Shown here: positions 49,719 to 58,301 of the stretch, piece after piece
Position numbering within the stretch: position 1 is the stretch's first letter
Layout of the letters: each line of letters opens with the position of its first letter
NCBI GenBank assembly: GCA_964468815.1
Contig: CAYXWN010000003.1
Coordinates: forward strand, 11,781 to 75,780
Direction of reading: 5' to 3'
Source: UMGS621 sp964468815
GTDB taxonomy: Bacteria; Bacillota; Clostridia; Christensenellales; Borkfalkiaceae
DNA: 64,000 nucleotides
Translations under genes and position numbers: made by a program
Notes under the pieces: model-generated
Databases searched by the model: none
Seen by the model: only the letters and a program-made list of their open reading frames with translations
Told to the model about the DNA's origin: nothing

Positions 49719-51266
49719 TTACGACTCTTTTACGTCCAAAACGACGTTGCATAATCCTTCCGCAAAGGGCTTTTCGTGCGTTACTAAAATCAAACCGCCT
49801 GCGTAATCGAGCAAGGCTTTTTTTAACGCGTCCTTTGCTCGTACGTCCAAATGGTTGGTAGGTTCGTCCAGAATCAGAAGGTTCGTCGTCTGTTGCATCA
49901 ATACGCAGAGTTTTAACCGCACTTGTTCGCCGCCCGAAAGTTCGCATACGGGGTTAGTCGCCAAATCGCCTTTTAATCCGACTTTTGCGAGTGCGTTGCG
50001 CGTTTCTTTTGTGCCTTCGCGCGGATAAAAGCGGTTATAATACGCCATCGCGTTAAATTCCGCGTCCGCGAAATCGAGTTCTTGTTCGAGGTAGCCGATT
50101 CGGATCGCCGGGTGAAAGCGGAAACTGCCGCCGAGCGAAGGAATTTTTCGGAGAAGGGTTTTGATCAACGTCGTTTTTCCGACTCCGTTCGTGCCGCGAA
50201 TCCATATTTTATCCGTTCCGCCAAGTTGAAAGGAAAAGGGCGGCAAGAGGGGCTTCCCGTACCCGATCGTGCCCCCTTCGACGACGAGTAATTCCTTAGT
50301 GTTCAATTCCTCGCAAGGAAAGGTAAACACGGCGTCGTGAATGACGGTCGGCTTTTGTAGAACCTGAATTTTGGCGAGTTGTTTTTTCCGTGCGTTCGCC
50401 ATGCCTGCGGTCGCCGCGCGTACTTTATTGCGCGCGATGTAATCTTCTATTTTTTCGATTTCCCGTTGCTGACGGTTATAATCGTTCTCGTATTGCTTTG
50501 CGTTTTGCTCGCGTTGCGATAGAAATCCCGAATAATTCGCGGCGTATTTTTTGATTTGTCCGTTTTCGATATTGACGGTAAAGCGGCAAACGCGATCCAA
50601 AAAGTCTGCGTCGTGCGAGATGACCAACACGGTTTTGGGGGAAGCGTTCAAGAAGTCGGTAAGCCAAGCGATGTGTTCGATGTCCAAAAAGTTCGTCGGT
50701 TCGTCCAGCATCATCACGTCCGGTGCGTCTAACAGAAGTTTCGCGAGCATGAGCTTTGCGCGTTGTCCGCCCGAAAGCGTTCCGATTACGGTGTCGTAGC
50801 CGAAATTCATGACGCCGAGTCCGTTCGCAATACGCTTGATATTCGCTTCCAACTCAAAAAAACCGGCGTCCGTTAAACGGTCGGTCAAATTCGTCGCCTT
50901 GCGAATCATCTCGTCCAGTTTGTTCGGATCGGATACGTTTCCCATTTCGGCGTAAAGGGATTCCATTCGGTCGTTCATCGCGAACAGATCGGTAAAGGAA
51001 GATTTCAGATATTCCATAACGGTCAGCGTTTTATCGAGTTCGGCGTGTTGGTCGAGGTAGGACTTTTTAATTCCGTTTTGCCACCGTACTTCGCCCTCGT
51101 CTTGCAGAACCTCTCCTGCCAAAATGTTAATGAAGGTAGATTTTCCGGCGCCGTTCAAGCCGACGATTCCGACGTGCTCGCCGTTGTTGATTTGCAGATC
51201 CGCATTGTGAAAGAGAACCTTGTCGTCGTAGCGGTGCGATAAGTTTTTAATTTCGAGTACACTCAT
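49719..51266 (-). CDS. ABC-F family ATPase (ribosome-associated type)
   Basis: 515 residues; the start at 51266 follows AAGGAA. Two ATP-binding domains: GLNGAGKST/LSGGQRAKLMLAK/LDEPTNFLD and GTNGVGKTT/LSGGEQVRLKLC/LDEPTNHLD, joined by a charged linker helix (QREIEKIEDYIARNK). There is no membrane domain. ABC-F proteins act on ribosomes as translation factors or antibiotic-protection proteins; this subgroup (YbiT-like) is not specifically a resistance type. Confidence 0.85.
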   Translation of the reverse strand: MSVLEIKNLSHRYDDKVLFHNADLQINNGEHVGIVGLNGAGKSTFINILAGEVLQDEGEVRWQNGIKKSYLDQHAELDKTLTVMEYLKSSFTDLFAMNDRMESLYAEMGNVSDPNKLDEMIRKATNLTDRLTDAGFFELEANIKRIANGLGVMNFGYDTVIGTLSGGQRAKLMLAKLLLDAPDVMMLDEPTNFLDIEHIAWLTDFLNASPKTVLVISHDADFLDRVCRFTVNIENGQIKKYAANYSGFLSQREQNAKQYENDYNRQQREIEKIEDYIARNKVRAATAGMANARKKQLAKIQVLQKPTVIHDAVFTFPCEELNTKELLVVEGGTIGYGKPLLPPFSFQLGGTDKIWIRGTNGVGKTTLIKTLLRKIPSLGGSFRFHPAIRIGYLEQELDFADAEFNAMAYYNRFYPREGTKETRNALAKVGLKGDLATNPVCELSGGEQVRLKLCVLMQQTTNLLILDEPTNHLDVRAKDALKKALLDYAGGLILVTHEKPFAEGLCNVVLDVKES

Positions 51267-51389
51267 GATTTTTTTCCTTGTTTCGTTAAGATAATAGCAT
51301 ATTTCAGACAAAAACGCAACGGTTTCGGACATGCTCTCATGCCTATTCGGGAGAAGAAACGCATACCTTAATGAGAGAGGAGAAAGGAT

Positions 51390-52091
51390 ATGTTTTGGGA
51401 TTCGCTTTTATTTATTTTATCTAAGATCGTATTTTTCTGTTCGAGTATTCGTTCGGGGGCGAGTTTTCCGAAGCCGCTTTCCGCGGAAGAAGAGAAAAAA
51501 TATCTCGCCGCGGCAAAAGCGGGGGACGATTCCGCACGGGAAAAGTTGATCGAACACAATCTCCGCCTCGTCGCGCACGTGGCGAAAAAGTACGCCGGAG
51601 CAGCGGAAACGGACGATCTGTTGTCCGTCGGATCAATCGGCTTGATTAAAGCCGTCAATACGTACGAGGCGAGCAAGGGAACGCAACTTGCCACTTATAC
51701 GGCAAAGTGTATCGAAAACGAAATTCTCATGTTGCTCCGCGCGAATAAGAAGTTCAAGAACAACGTGTCGCTGTCCGAGGTCGTCGGGACGGATAAAGAC
51801 GGAAACGAGTTGATGCTCATCGACCTTTTGTGCGAAAAGGACGACGCGGTGTTTCAAAAGGTGGAGAAAACCATTCAAAACGAAAAGTTTACCGAATTGA
51901 TAAAATCCGTCTTGACCGAACGGGAGTTTCAGATCATCTGTTTGCGGTACGGCTTAAAGGGCGGAAGAAGTTATCCGCAACGCGAGGTGGCGGCGTTGAT
52001 GAAGATTTCTCGCTCTTACGTATCCCGAATTGAGAAAAAGGCGATTGAAAAATTAAAGCATGACGTCAAAAAAGAGGACTTTTACCTTTGA
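51390..52091 (+). CDS. sigK: RNA polymerase sigma-K, late mother-cell factor (pro-form)
   Basis: 233 residues in one piece, with no skin element interruption. A hydrophobic pro-sequence (MFWDSLLFILSKIVFFCSS) precedes region 2 (LIEHNLRLVAHVAKKY, DDLLSVGSIGLIKAV) and region 4 (TEREFQIICLRYGL, ISRSYVSRIEKKA). A GAGAGGAGAAAGG site is upstream. It directs coat and lysis genes. The processing protease (SpoIVFB) is not in the window. Confidence 0.93.
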   Translation: MFWDSLLFILSKIVFFCSSIRSGASFPKPLSAEEEKKYLAAAKAGDDSAREKLIEHNLRLVAHVAKKYAGAAETDDLLSVGSIGLIKAVNTYEASKGTQLATYTAKCIENEILMLLRANKKFKNNVSLSEVVGTDKDGNELMLIDLLCEKDDAVFQKVEKTIQNEKFTELIKSVLTEREFQIICLRYGLKGGRSYPQREVAALMKISRSYVSRIEKKAIEKLKHDVKKEDFYL

Positions 52092-52268
52092 ATTTTTCGC
52101 GTTTCGTGATATAATACAAAAGAAAAGCGTTTTGAAACGCCGTATTTTACGGAAAGCGGCACGTTTGCAAAGCTTTCGTTCGTCGCGCTTTCAAAAACGC
52201 TTTGAGAATTTTGTAAAAGAAAACGGCGTAAGGAAACGCCGTTCAAATAAAAACGCGAGGGAAAACTT

Positions 52269-52514
52269 ATGGAAGAAACAAAAATCGCCGTTTTGGCGAT
52301 CATTGTCAAAAATTACGAATCGGTGGAAACGGTCAACGCGCTTTTGCACGAATACAGGGAACGCATCGTCGGAAGAATGGGAATCCCTTATCGGGAGCGC
52401 GGATTGTCCGTTTTATCCGTCGTGTTGGACGCACCGCAGTCCGAAATCAGCAGTTTGTCCGGAAAAATGGGAATGTTGGACGGCGTTTCCGCAAAAGTCG
52501 TAAGCGCGAAATAA
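52269..52514 (+). CDS. TM1266-type putative [Fe] hydrogenase system regulator
   Basis: 81 residues, full family length: IAVLAIIVKNYESVETVNAL, HEYRERIVGRMGIPYRERGL and SVLSVVLDAPQSEIS. It has an ACT-like fold as in NikR. The family usually sits with hydEFG and hydA; none is within the window, so the target is unclear. The upstream 170 bases contain inverted CGCCGT stretches of unknown role. Confidence 0.85.
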   Translation: MEETKIAVLAIIVKNYESVETVNALLHEYRERIVGRMGIPYRERGLSVLSVVLDAPQSEISSLSGKMGMLDGVSAKVVSAK

Positions 52515-52516
52515 CG

Positions 52517-53008
52517 TCAGTCCGTCCGCCGCGCGCGCACCTCGAATCCGTAAAGGACGAAGAGGTAAATCAGCGACAGAACGGTTATCGCGGCGAGCGC
52601 GACGCCCAATATAAACGCGCCGTATCGTAAAAGCGAAAAGACGACGACCGCACAAAACAAAAAGCAAGGCACGGATATAATCTTAAAAATCAACGATAAA
52701 ACGCTCGTCCATTTCGGGGGAACGTCCGCTTGCTCCGCGTTCGCTCTTTTTAAGAGCATGATGCCGAAAACCGTTTGCCAAACGAGATCGATCAAGCAAC
52801 TCGGGACGAACGACAGCATAAACAGCACCAAAAGAAGCACTGCCGAAACGGCAAAGCCCAAGCCTTCGCCGGAATCGCCTCCCTCAAATTGAATCGCGCC
52901 GCCGTAAAACGCTGCGAAAATGCCGACGAGCAACAAAAGGCAAACGCCTGCGCCGATTAAGTTTAAGATTCCGATAAATTTAATTTTCCGTTCGGTAGTT
53001 TGTTCCAT
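52517..53008 (-). CDS. Four-helix membrane protein, unknown
   Basis: 163 residues from 53008, with AGGAG upstream. Four hydrophobic helices; an acidic loop with FEGGDSGEGLG follows the first. It converges on the TM1266-type gene with only two bases between stop codons. No function can be assigned. Confidence 0.7.
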   Translation of the reverse strand: MEQTTERKIKFIGILNLIGAGVCLLLLVGIFAAFYGGAIQFEGGDSGEGLGFAVSAVLLLVLFMLSFVPSCLIDLVWQTVFGIMLLKRANAEQADVPPKWTSVLSLIFKIISVPCFLFCAVVVFSLLRYGAFILGVALAAITVLSLIYLFVLYGFEVRARRTD

Positions 53009-53103
53009 CTTTGATTCTCTCCTTTTTTCATAGTATATCATATTTGGAAAAGAACTTGCAAATAAAAAACCGTTTTCGCAGGCGTTTTTTGGAAGTCTAC
53101 GAC

Positions 53104-53132
53104 TTTACAAAGCGTTTTTTTTATGGTATCAT
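53104..53132 (+). promoter_or_regulatory. Promoter placing the transcript start at the SDR start codon
   Basis: TTTACA (53104-53109), 17 bases, TATCAT (53127-53132). The expected transcription start falls at about 53138-53140. Confidence 0.55.
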
Positions 53133-53138
53133 AATTAT

Positions 53139-53927
53139 ATGAACGTGACTTTTCTTTCGGGTGCGACGGGCGGAATCGGGAAAGCCTTTGCCGTAACGTG
53201 CGCCAAAAACGGAGATCATCTTTTTTTAACGGGCAGAAACGGCGATAAATTGCTCGCGTTAAAGGCGGAACTCTCTGCCTTAAACCCGTCGATCGCGATC
53301 GAAATTTACCCTTGCGATCTGACGGACGCCGCCGCGCGCGACGCGATGGTTGCGTTTGCGGAAGAACGCGGTTTGCGCTTTTCCCGTATTTTGTTGGTCG
53401 CCGGCGTAGATACGCAAAAACCCGTCTTGGAGTATACGAGGGAAAAACTGTTGTTTCAGATTCGCGTGAACGGGGAAGCGACCGTCGATCTCGCTTATCG
53501 CTTGTTGCAATTGCGTGCGGAGCGTTGCGAGGTGGTTGCGGTCAGTTCGATGAGCGGCGTTACGCCCATGCCGTACTTTGCGCTGTATTCGGCGACAAAA
53601 GGTATGCTTACGTCCTTTTTCACTGCGTTGCGGCTGGAATTAAAGGGGAAGAACGTCAACGTGACCGCCGTTTTGCCAGGCGGCGTTTATACCAGACCGG
53701 ATATCGTAAAAGACATCGAGGGACAGGGCGTTTGGGGCAAACTTTCCGCAAAGTCGCCCGAGTTCGTCGTAGAGAAGAGTTTAAAAGCGGTAAAAAAGAA
53801 TCGGGCGATCTGTGTTCCCGGATTCTTTAATCGGTTTTTATACGGCGTTATGAAGGTCGTGCCGCGCGGAATCTCTATGCGGTTTATCGCACACCGTTGG
53901 AAAAATATCCGCAAGGACGCGTTTTAA
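53139..53927 (+). CDS. Short-chain dehydrogenase/reductase
   Basis: 262 residues. Rossmann loop SGATGGIGKAFAV, then VSSMSGVTPMPYFALYSATKG holding the catalytic Ser-Tyr-x3-Lys set and PGGVYTRPD. The C-terminus is basic and hydrophobic (FFNRFLYGVMKVVPRG), perhaps membrane-associating, as in DltE/3-oxoacyl-type reductases. There is no Shine-Dalgarno sequence, and the -10 lies only six bases before ATG, so it is probably translated from a leaderless transcript. Confidence 0.85.
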   Translation: MNVTFLSGATGGIGKAFAVTCAKNGDHLFLTGRNGDKLLALKAELSALNPSIAIEIYPCDLTDAAARDAMVAFAEERGLRFSRILLVAGVDTQKPVLEYTREKLLFQIRVNGEATVDLAYRLLQLRAERCEVVAVSSMSGVTPMPYFALYSATKGMLTSFFTALRLELKGKNVNVTAVLPGGVYTRPDIVKDIEGQGVWGKLSAKSPEFVVEKSLKAVKKNRAICVPGFFNRFLYGVMKVVPRGISMRFIAHRWKNIRKDAF

Positions 53928-54026
53928 CGCGAATTTTTATAAGAGAATATAATCGGGAAGAAAAAACAGCCGCGCGCCGCGCGAATTGTTTTATGAAAAT
54001 TGTTTTATGAAAAAGGAGGAGCGGAA

Positions 54027-54857
54027 ATGAGTTACGCCGACCGCGTTTTCATCGAAAACTGCAATGAAATTTTAAACAACGGATTTTGGGATACGGATTT
54101 ACCCGTTCGTCCGCATTGGGAGGACGGGACGCCCGCGCATACCGTCAAGAAATTTTGCATCGTCAATCGGTACGATTTGCAAAAGGAGTTTCCCATTTTA
54201 ACCATTCGCCGCACGGCGTTTAAGTCCGCAATCGACGAGATTTTGTGGATTTGGCAGAAAAAGTCCAACAATATCCACGATTTGAACAGTCATATTTGGG
54301 ATTCGTGGGCGGACGAAACGGGTTCGATCGGAAAGGCGTACGGATATCAACTTGCGATCAAACATCAATATAAAGAGGGGGAATTCGATCAAGTGGATCG
54401 CGTTCTGTACGATTTGAAACACAATCCGTCCTCTCGCCGCATTATGACCAATCTCTATAATTTCGAGGATCTCCACGAAATGAATCTCTATCCGTGCGCG
54501 TATTCCATGACGTTTAACGTTTCGGGGAATACGCTGAACGGGATTCTCAACCAACGCTCTAACGACGTTGTGGTCGCGAACAATTGGAACGTCGTGCAGT
54601 ATTCCGTTCTGTTGATTATGCTTGCGCAGGTTTCGGGATTAAAGGCAGGGGAACTTGTTCACGTAATTGCGGACGCACACATTTACGACCGCCATATTCC
54701 CGTTCTGAAAAAGCTCATGGAAAATCCGCAATACGCCGCGCCGAAATTGATCGTCAATCCGTCCGTCAAGAATTTTTACGATTTTACGGTGAACGATTTC
54801 GCGCTTGAAAATTACGAGTTTACCAAGATGGAAGGGAAGTTGGAGGTAGCGATCTGA
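54027..54857 (+). CDS. thyA: Thymidylate synthase
   Basis: 276 residues; ATG 54027 after AAGGAGGAG. Converts dUMP to dTMP with methylene-tetrahydrofolate. The active-site Cys157 is in LYPCAYSM; RSNDVVVANNWNVVQYS and HIYDRHIPVL are conserved substrate-binding blocks. The central part (NSHIWDSWADETGSIGKAYG) is like the longer E. coli/Lactobacillus-type enzymes. Overlaps folA by one base. Confidence 0.93.
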   Translation: MSYADRVFIENCNEILNNGFWDTDLPVRPHWEDGTPAHTVKKFCIVNRYDLQKEFPILTIRRTAFKSAIDEILWIWQKKSNNIHDLNSHIWDSWADETGSIGKAYGYQLAIKHQYKEGEFDQVDRVLYDLKHNPSSRRIMTNLYNFEDLHEMNLYPCAYSMTFNVSGNTLNGILNQRSNDVVVANNWNVVQYSVLLIMLAQVSGLKAGELVHVIADAHIYDRHIPVLKKLMENPQYAAPKLIVNPSVKNFYDFTVNDFALENYEFTKMEGKLEVAI

Positions 54858-55360
54858 TGAAAGCGATCGTCGCAGTGGACAATCGTTGGGGAATCGGCAA
54901 AAACAACGATTTGTTGTTTCATCTCCCGACGGATATGAAATATTTCAGAGAAAAAACGCTTGGGAAAGTCGTCGTTATGGGAAGCAACACGCTTCTTTCT
55001 TTCCCCGGCGGAAAGCCCCTTAAAAACCGCACGAATATCGTGCTGTGGCCGGGCGGCGAAAAACGCGAAGACTGTATCGTGGCGGACAGCCTTGCGGAAT
55101 TAAAGGAGATTTTAAGTGCGTACGAGTCGGACGACGTGTACGTGATCGGCGGCGGCATGTTTTATCGTACGATGTTGCCCTATTGTTCGGAAGTACTTGT
55201 CACGAAGGTAGAGGCGGACGGCGACGCGACGGTTTTTTACGAAAATTTAGATTTGCGTCCCGAATGGTCGTGCGTTTCGACGTCCGATTTTGTTGAGGAC
55301 GGGGAGTATCGCTTGCGGTTTACCGTCTATCGCAATGCGTCGCCGAAGGAGTTTTTATGA
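54857..55360 (+). CDS. folA: Dihydrofolate reductase
   Basis: 167 residues. VAVDNRWGIGKNNDLLFHLP, MGSNTLLSFPGGKPLKNRTN and VYVIGGGMFYRTMLP are the folate/NADPH motifs. It regenerates tetrahydrofolate oxidised by ThyA; the TGATG overlap makes the pair translationally coupled. Confidence 0.93.
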   Translation: MKAIVAVDNRWGIGKNNDLLFHLPTDMKYFREKTLGKVVVMGSNTLLSFPGGKPLKNRTNIVLWPGGEKREDCIVADSLAELKEILSAYESDDVYVIGGGMFYRTMLPYCSEVLVTKVEADGDATVFYENLDLRPEWSCVSTSDFVEDGEYRLRFTVYRNASPKEFL

Positions 55361-55839
55361 AAATACGTTTGAGTTCGCAGAAGCCGTATGAAAGCATGTG
55401 GATGGTCGTGTTGCGTTCCGTGCTTGCGTTTTTGCTTGCGATCGTCGCGGGTATGCTTGCTTTGTTTCAGCCCGAACAGGCATGGACGTTTGTGTTGATT
55501 GCGATCCTTTCTCTTTTGATTTGCGGTTATTCGCTCATCACGGCGACCGTCAATAAGGGAATGTTCGATTGCGTGATCTTGACCGAAACGGAAGTCGTTT
55601 GCAAGCGTGCGTTTCGGAAAACGCAGCGGTTTTCGTACGATTCGCTGGATATCCGCATCGGCACGGTAGACGGGCAGACTTCTTATTTGTTTTTCAATAA
55701 GGGAGCAAAGCCGACGAAAGCGGAATTGCAGGACGTGAAATACCCCGATATCAAAGATTCCAAGCGGTTCTTTGCCGCTTACAGCGAATTGGGTGAGGTC
55801 TTTTTGGAAAAGTACGGGATTCCCGTCATAAAAGAATAA
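55357..55839 (+). CDS. Two-helix membrane protein with a PH-like domain
   Basis: 160 residues overlapping folA by four bases. Two N-terminal transmembrane helices, then a soluble beta-rich part (FDCVILTETEVVCKRAFRKT) of bacterial PH-domain type. Third gene of the thyA-folA operon; function unknown. Confidence 0.65.
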   Translation: MKIRLSSQKPYESMWMVVLRSVLAFLLAIVAGMLALFQPEQAWTFVLIAILSLLICGYSLITATVNKGMFDCVILTETEVVCKRAFRKTQRFSYDSLDIRIGTVDGQTSYLFFNKGAKPTKAELQDVKYPDIKDSKRFFAAYSELGEVFLEKYGIPVIKE

Positions 55840-55854
55840 TAAACAAGAATGAAT

Positions 55855-55902
55855 AAAGCGCACGGTTTCCATCGTTTTTGACGAAAGCCGTGCGCTTTTT
55901 TT
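55855..55902. terminator. Terminator after the thyA operon
   Basis: AAAGCGCACGG (55855-55865) pairs with CCGTGCGCTTT (55888-55898), followed by a T run. Confidence 0.85.
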
Positions 55903-55965
55903 ATTAAACGAACAATGTTGCTGGCCGACGACGCTTGTTGCGCCGATTTTTTTCGAATAAAAAGG

Positions 55966-57405
55966 TTAATCTTCCTTTTTATCCTCGGTCGCCGCGGCGA
56001 GTTTTCCTCCGACCGCGCCTAAAAGGAGTGCGCCGAGATCAATCCCGGTGGATTCTTTCATGCCTTCCATGATTTGGTTCGCGCTGTTCATTACGTCCTT
56101 TACCACTTTTGTGGCGTTTCCGTCGCCGTACATTACGATCTTATCCGTTTGCGCAAGCGGAGCAGAGGCGTTTTTGACGACTTCCGGCAGCGCGTTCAAA
56201 TACATTTCGAGAACGGACGCTTCGCCCATCTTCTTTTGCGCTTCCGCTTTCTTTTCGATGGCTTCCGCTTCCGCAAGTCCTTTCGCGCGGATTCCTTCCG
56301 CTTCTTGCTCCATTGCGTAGCGCAACGCTTCCGCTTCCGCTTTTTTCGCTTCCGCGATCTGCAATGCCTCGTATTTTTTCGCTTCCGCTTCTTGTTCCCT
56401 CGCGTACTTGGCGGCTTCCGCTTCCTTTTGACGCTTGATCAATTCCGCTTCCGCTTCCTTTTCCACCTTGTAATTCATCGCGTCCGCTTGCTTGCGAATT
56501 TCCGCGTCGAGTTGCTTTTCTTTGAGGGCGATTTCCTTTTCCGCAAGTTCGGATTCCTTTTCCTTACGCGCGATATCCGCGTCGGCGCGCGTAATTTCAA
56601 TGGTCTTTCTTTGATTTTCCTGCTGAATGGAATATGCCGCGTCCGCTTCCGCTTTCTTGGTGTCCGCTTTAATCTGCATTTCCGCACGCTGAACGGAGAG
56701 TTCTGCGTTTTGTTCGGCGATCTTCTTTTCGGTTTCTACCTTGACGGCGTTCGCCTCTTCTTGCGCGTGGGAAGTAGCGATCGAAATATCTCTCTGCGCG
56801 TTTGCTTTTGCGATTTGCGCGTTCTTGCGGATTTGCTCCACGTTGTCGATACCCATGTTTTCGATTGTACCGGCATTGTCCTTGAAGTTCTGAATATTGA
56901 AGTTGACGACTTCGATTCCGAGTTTCTCCATATCGGGGACGACGTTTTCGGTAATTTTCTTTGCGACGCCTTGACGGTCTTGAACCATTTCTTTCAATCC
57001 GACCGAACCGACGATTTCACGCATATTGCCTTCCAGAACCTGTGTGACAAGACTGATAAGTTCGTCTTGCCGCTTGCCGAGGAGCGCTTCCGCCGCGCGA
57101 CTGATCAAATCGGGGTTAGAAGAGATCTTGATATTCGCAACGCCGTCTACGTTTACGTTGATAAATTCGTTGGTAGGGACGGCTTCGGACGTCTTGACGT
57201 CTACCTGCATGACGCGAAGAGAGAGTTTATCCACCCGTTCAAAAAAGAGAAAATGCCAGCCTGCTTTTCCGATTAAAATGCGCTTTTTCCCAAGTCCCGA
57301 AATGATGTAAGCGGTATCGGGCGGCGCTTTCAGATATCCGCCGAACGCAAAGATCAAGACGAGCGCGACGACGGCGATGATTGCAAAAATAACTCCGATT
57401 GGCAT
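55966..57405 (-). CDS. Flotillin-like SPFH/band-7 protein
   Basis: 479 residues. One N-terminal membrane anchor, an SPFH domain (residues 35-190, GVANIKISSNPDLISRAAEA), then about 200 residues of Ala/Glu/Lys-rich coiled coil (EKEAEAELIKRQKEAEAAKY) with the EA repeats typical of flotillins. The C-terminus has APLAQTDKIVMYGDGN. It organises membrane microdomains in related Firmicutes. No NfeD partner gene is seen next to it. Confidence 0.88.
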   Translation of the reverse strand: MPIGVIFAIIAVVALVLIFAFGGYLKAPPDTAYIISGLGKKRILIGKAGWHFLFFERVDKLSLRVMQVDVKTSEAVPTNEFINVNVDGVANIKISSNPDLISRAAEALLGKRQDELISLVTQVLEGNMREIVGSVGLKEMVQDRQGVAKKITENVVPDMEKLGIEVVNFNIQNFKDNAGTIENMGIDNVEQIRKNAQIAKANAQRDISIATSHAQEEANAVKVETEKKIAEQNAELSVQRAEMQIKADTKKAEADAAYSIQQENQRKTIEITRADADIARKEKESELAEKEIALKEKQLDAEIRKQADAMNYKVEKEAEAELIKRQKEAEAAKYAREQEAEAKKYEALQIAEAKKAEAEALRYAMEQEAEGIRAKGLAEAEAIEKKAEAQKKMGEASVLEMYLNALPEVVKNASAPLAQTDKIVMYGDGNATKVVKDVMNSANQIMEGMKESTGIDLGALLLGAVGGKLAAATEDKKED

Positions 57406-57573
57406 AGAAACAGTTACCTCCGTTACGTATTGTTTAATTTTATTGTAATATATTGCGGCACATTTGTCAATATGCGCGAAAGAAAAACTATCCGAAATCG
57501 CAAAAAAACAAACTTTTTTTCATTTCTTTTTCCTTGCGTTCGCCGATGAAAAAAGAACTTCGTTTTTAACGAA

Positions 57574-57602
57574 AAACAGCCGACGTCAGACGGCTGTTTC
57601 TT
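57574..57602 (-). terminator. Terminator of the phosphoribosyltransferase gene
   Basis: AAACAGCCG/CGGCTGTTT stem with loop ACGTCAGA; on the minus strand it is followed by TTTTTC. Confidence 0.65.
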
Positions 57603-57653
57603 TCAAAAGGGGAGACGTAAAAACGCCTGTTTGTATTGTATTAAAAGCAGATT

Positions 57654-58196
57654 TTACATGATCGGAATGGTTGCGAGATAAATAACGTCTTTTCTGAATT
57701 CCGCATCGCCCTCCGCTAAAACGAACGCCTTTTTATGAACGATTCCGCCTGCTTTGTTGACGATTTCCTCCAAACCTTCAAGACTTGCGCCCGTCGAAAG
57801 AACGTCGTCTACAATGCCTACTTTTTTATCTTTTAAAAGATCGACGTCATGCTTGGAAAGATACAGTTTTTGAATTGTACCGGTGGTGATGGACGCTTTC
57901 ATCGTAACGTCGATTCCGTCTTGCATATAGAGTTTTTTGGATTTACGCGCGACTGCGTAATAGGGCATATTTAATTCGCGTGCGACCACGTGCGTTAATT
58001 GTAACCCTTTGCTTTCGGCGGTAATCAACACGTCGCAATCGGCGAGATGGGGCGCGAGAGCCTTTCCGCAATGTTCGGTCAGATTTGTGTTTCCGTGCAA
58101 ATTGAAAAATGCGATTTTTACGCCGCTGGGCAGAGGAAGAATGGGAAGTTCCGCTTCGTATCCCTCGATGTTTACCTTCAAAATATTGTTTTCCAT
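57654..58196 (-). CDS. Adenine-type phosphoribosyltransferase-like protein
   Basis: 180 residues. Type I PRTase fold with the PRPP loop VGIVDDVLSTGAS and VLITAESKGLQLTHVVARE. Closest to the Apt-like family that salvages purine bases into nucleotides. Base specificity is not proved by sequence, so xanthine or adenine both remain possible. Transcribed away from the P-type ATPase. Confidence 0.8.
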   Translation of the reverse strand: MENNILKVNIEGYEAELPILPLPSGVKIAFFNLHGNTNLTEHCGKALAPHLADCDVLITAESKGLQLTHVVARELNMPYYAVARKSKKLYMQDGIDVTMKASITTGTIQKLYLSKHDVDLLKDKKVGIVDDVLSTGASLEGLEEIVNKAGGIVHKKAFVLAEGDAEFRKDVIYLATIPIM

Positions 58197-58301
58197 AAAA
58201 AACCCTCTCTGATGATTTTACTCTATTTTAGCACAAACGTCGGTGTTTGTAAACTCATAAAGGCAAACTTGTCCGCATAAATTTAAGTGCGAGGGAAAAT
58301 T

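Noticed and set aside
52092..52268. Possible small RNA upstream of the TM1266-type gene
   Set aside because: Inverted CGCCGT/ACGGCG pieces exist but no promoter-terminator pair delimits an RNA.
56074..57276. 400-codon plus-strand frame opposite the flotillin gene
   Set aside because: Phe/Arg-rich mirror of the EA-rich coiled coil; no ribosome site.
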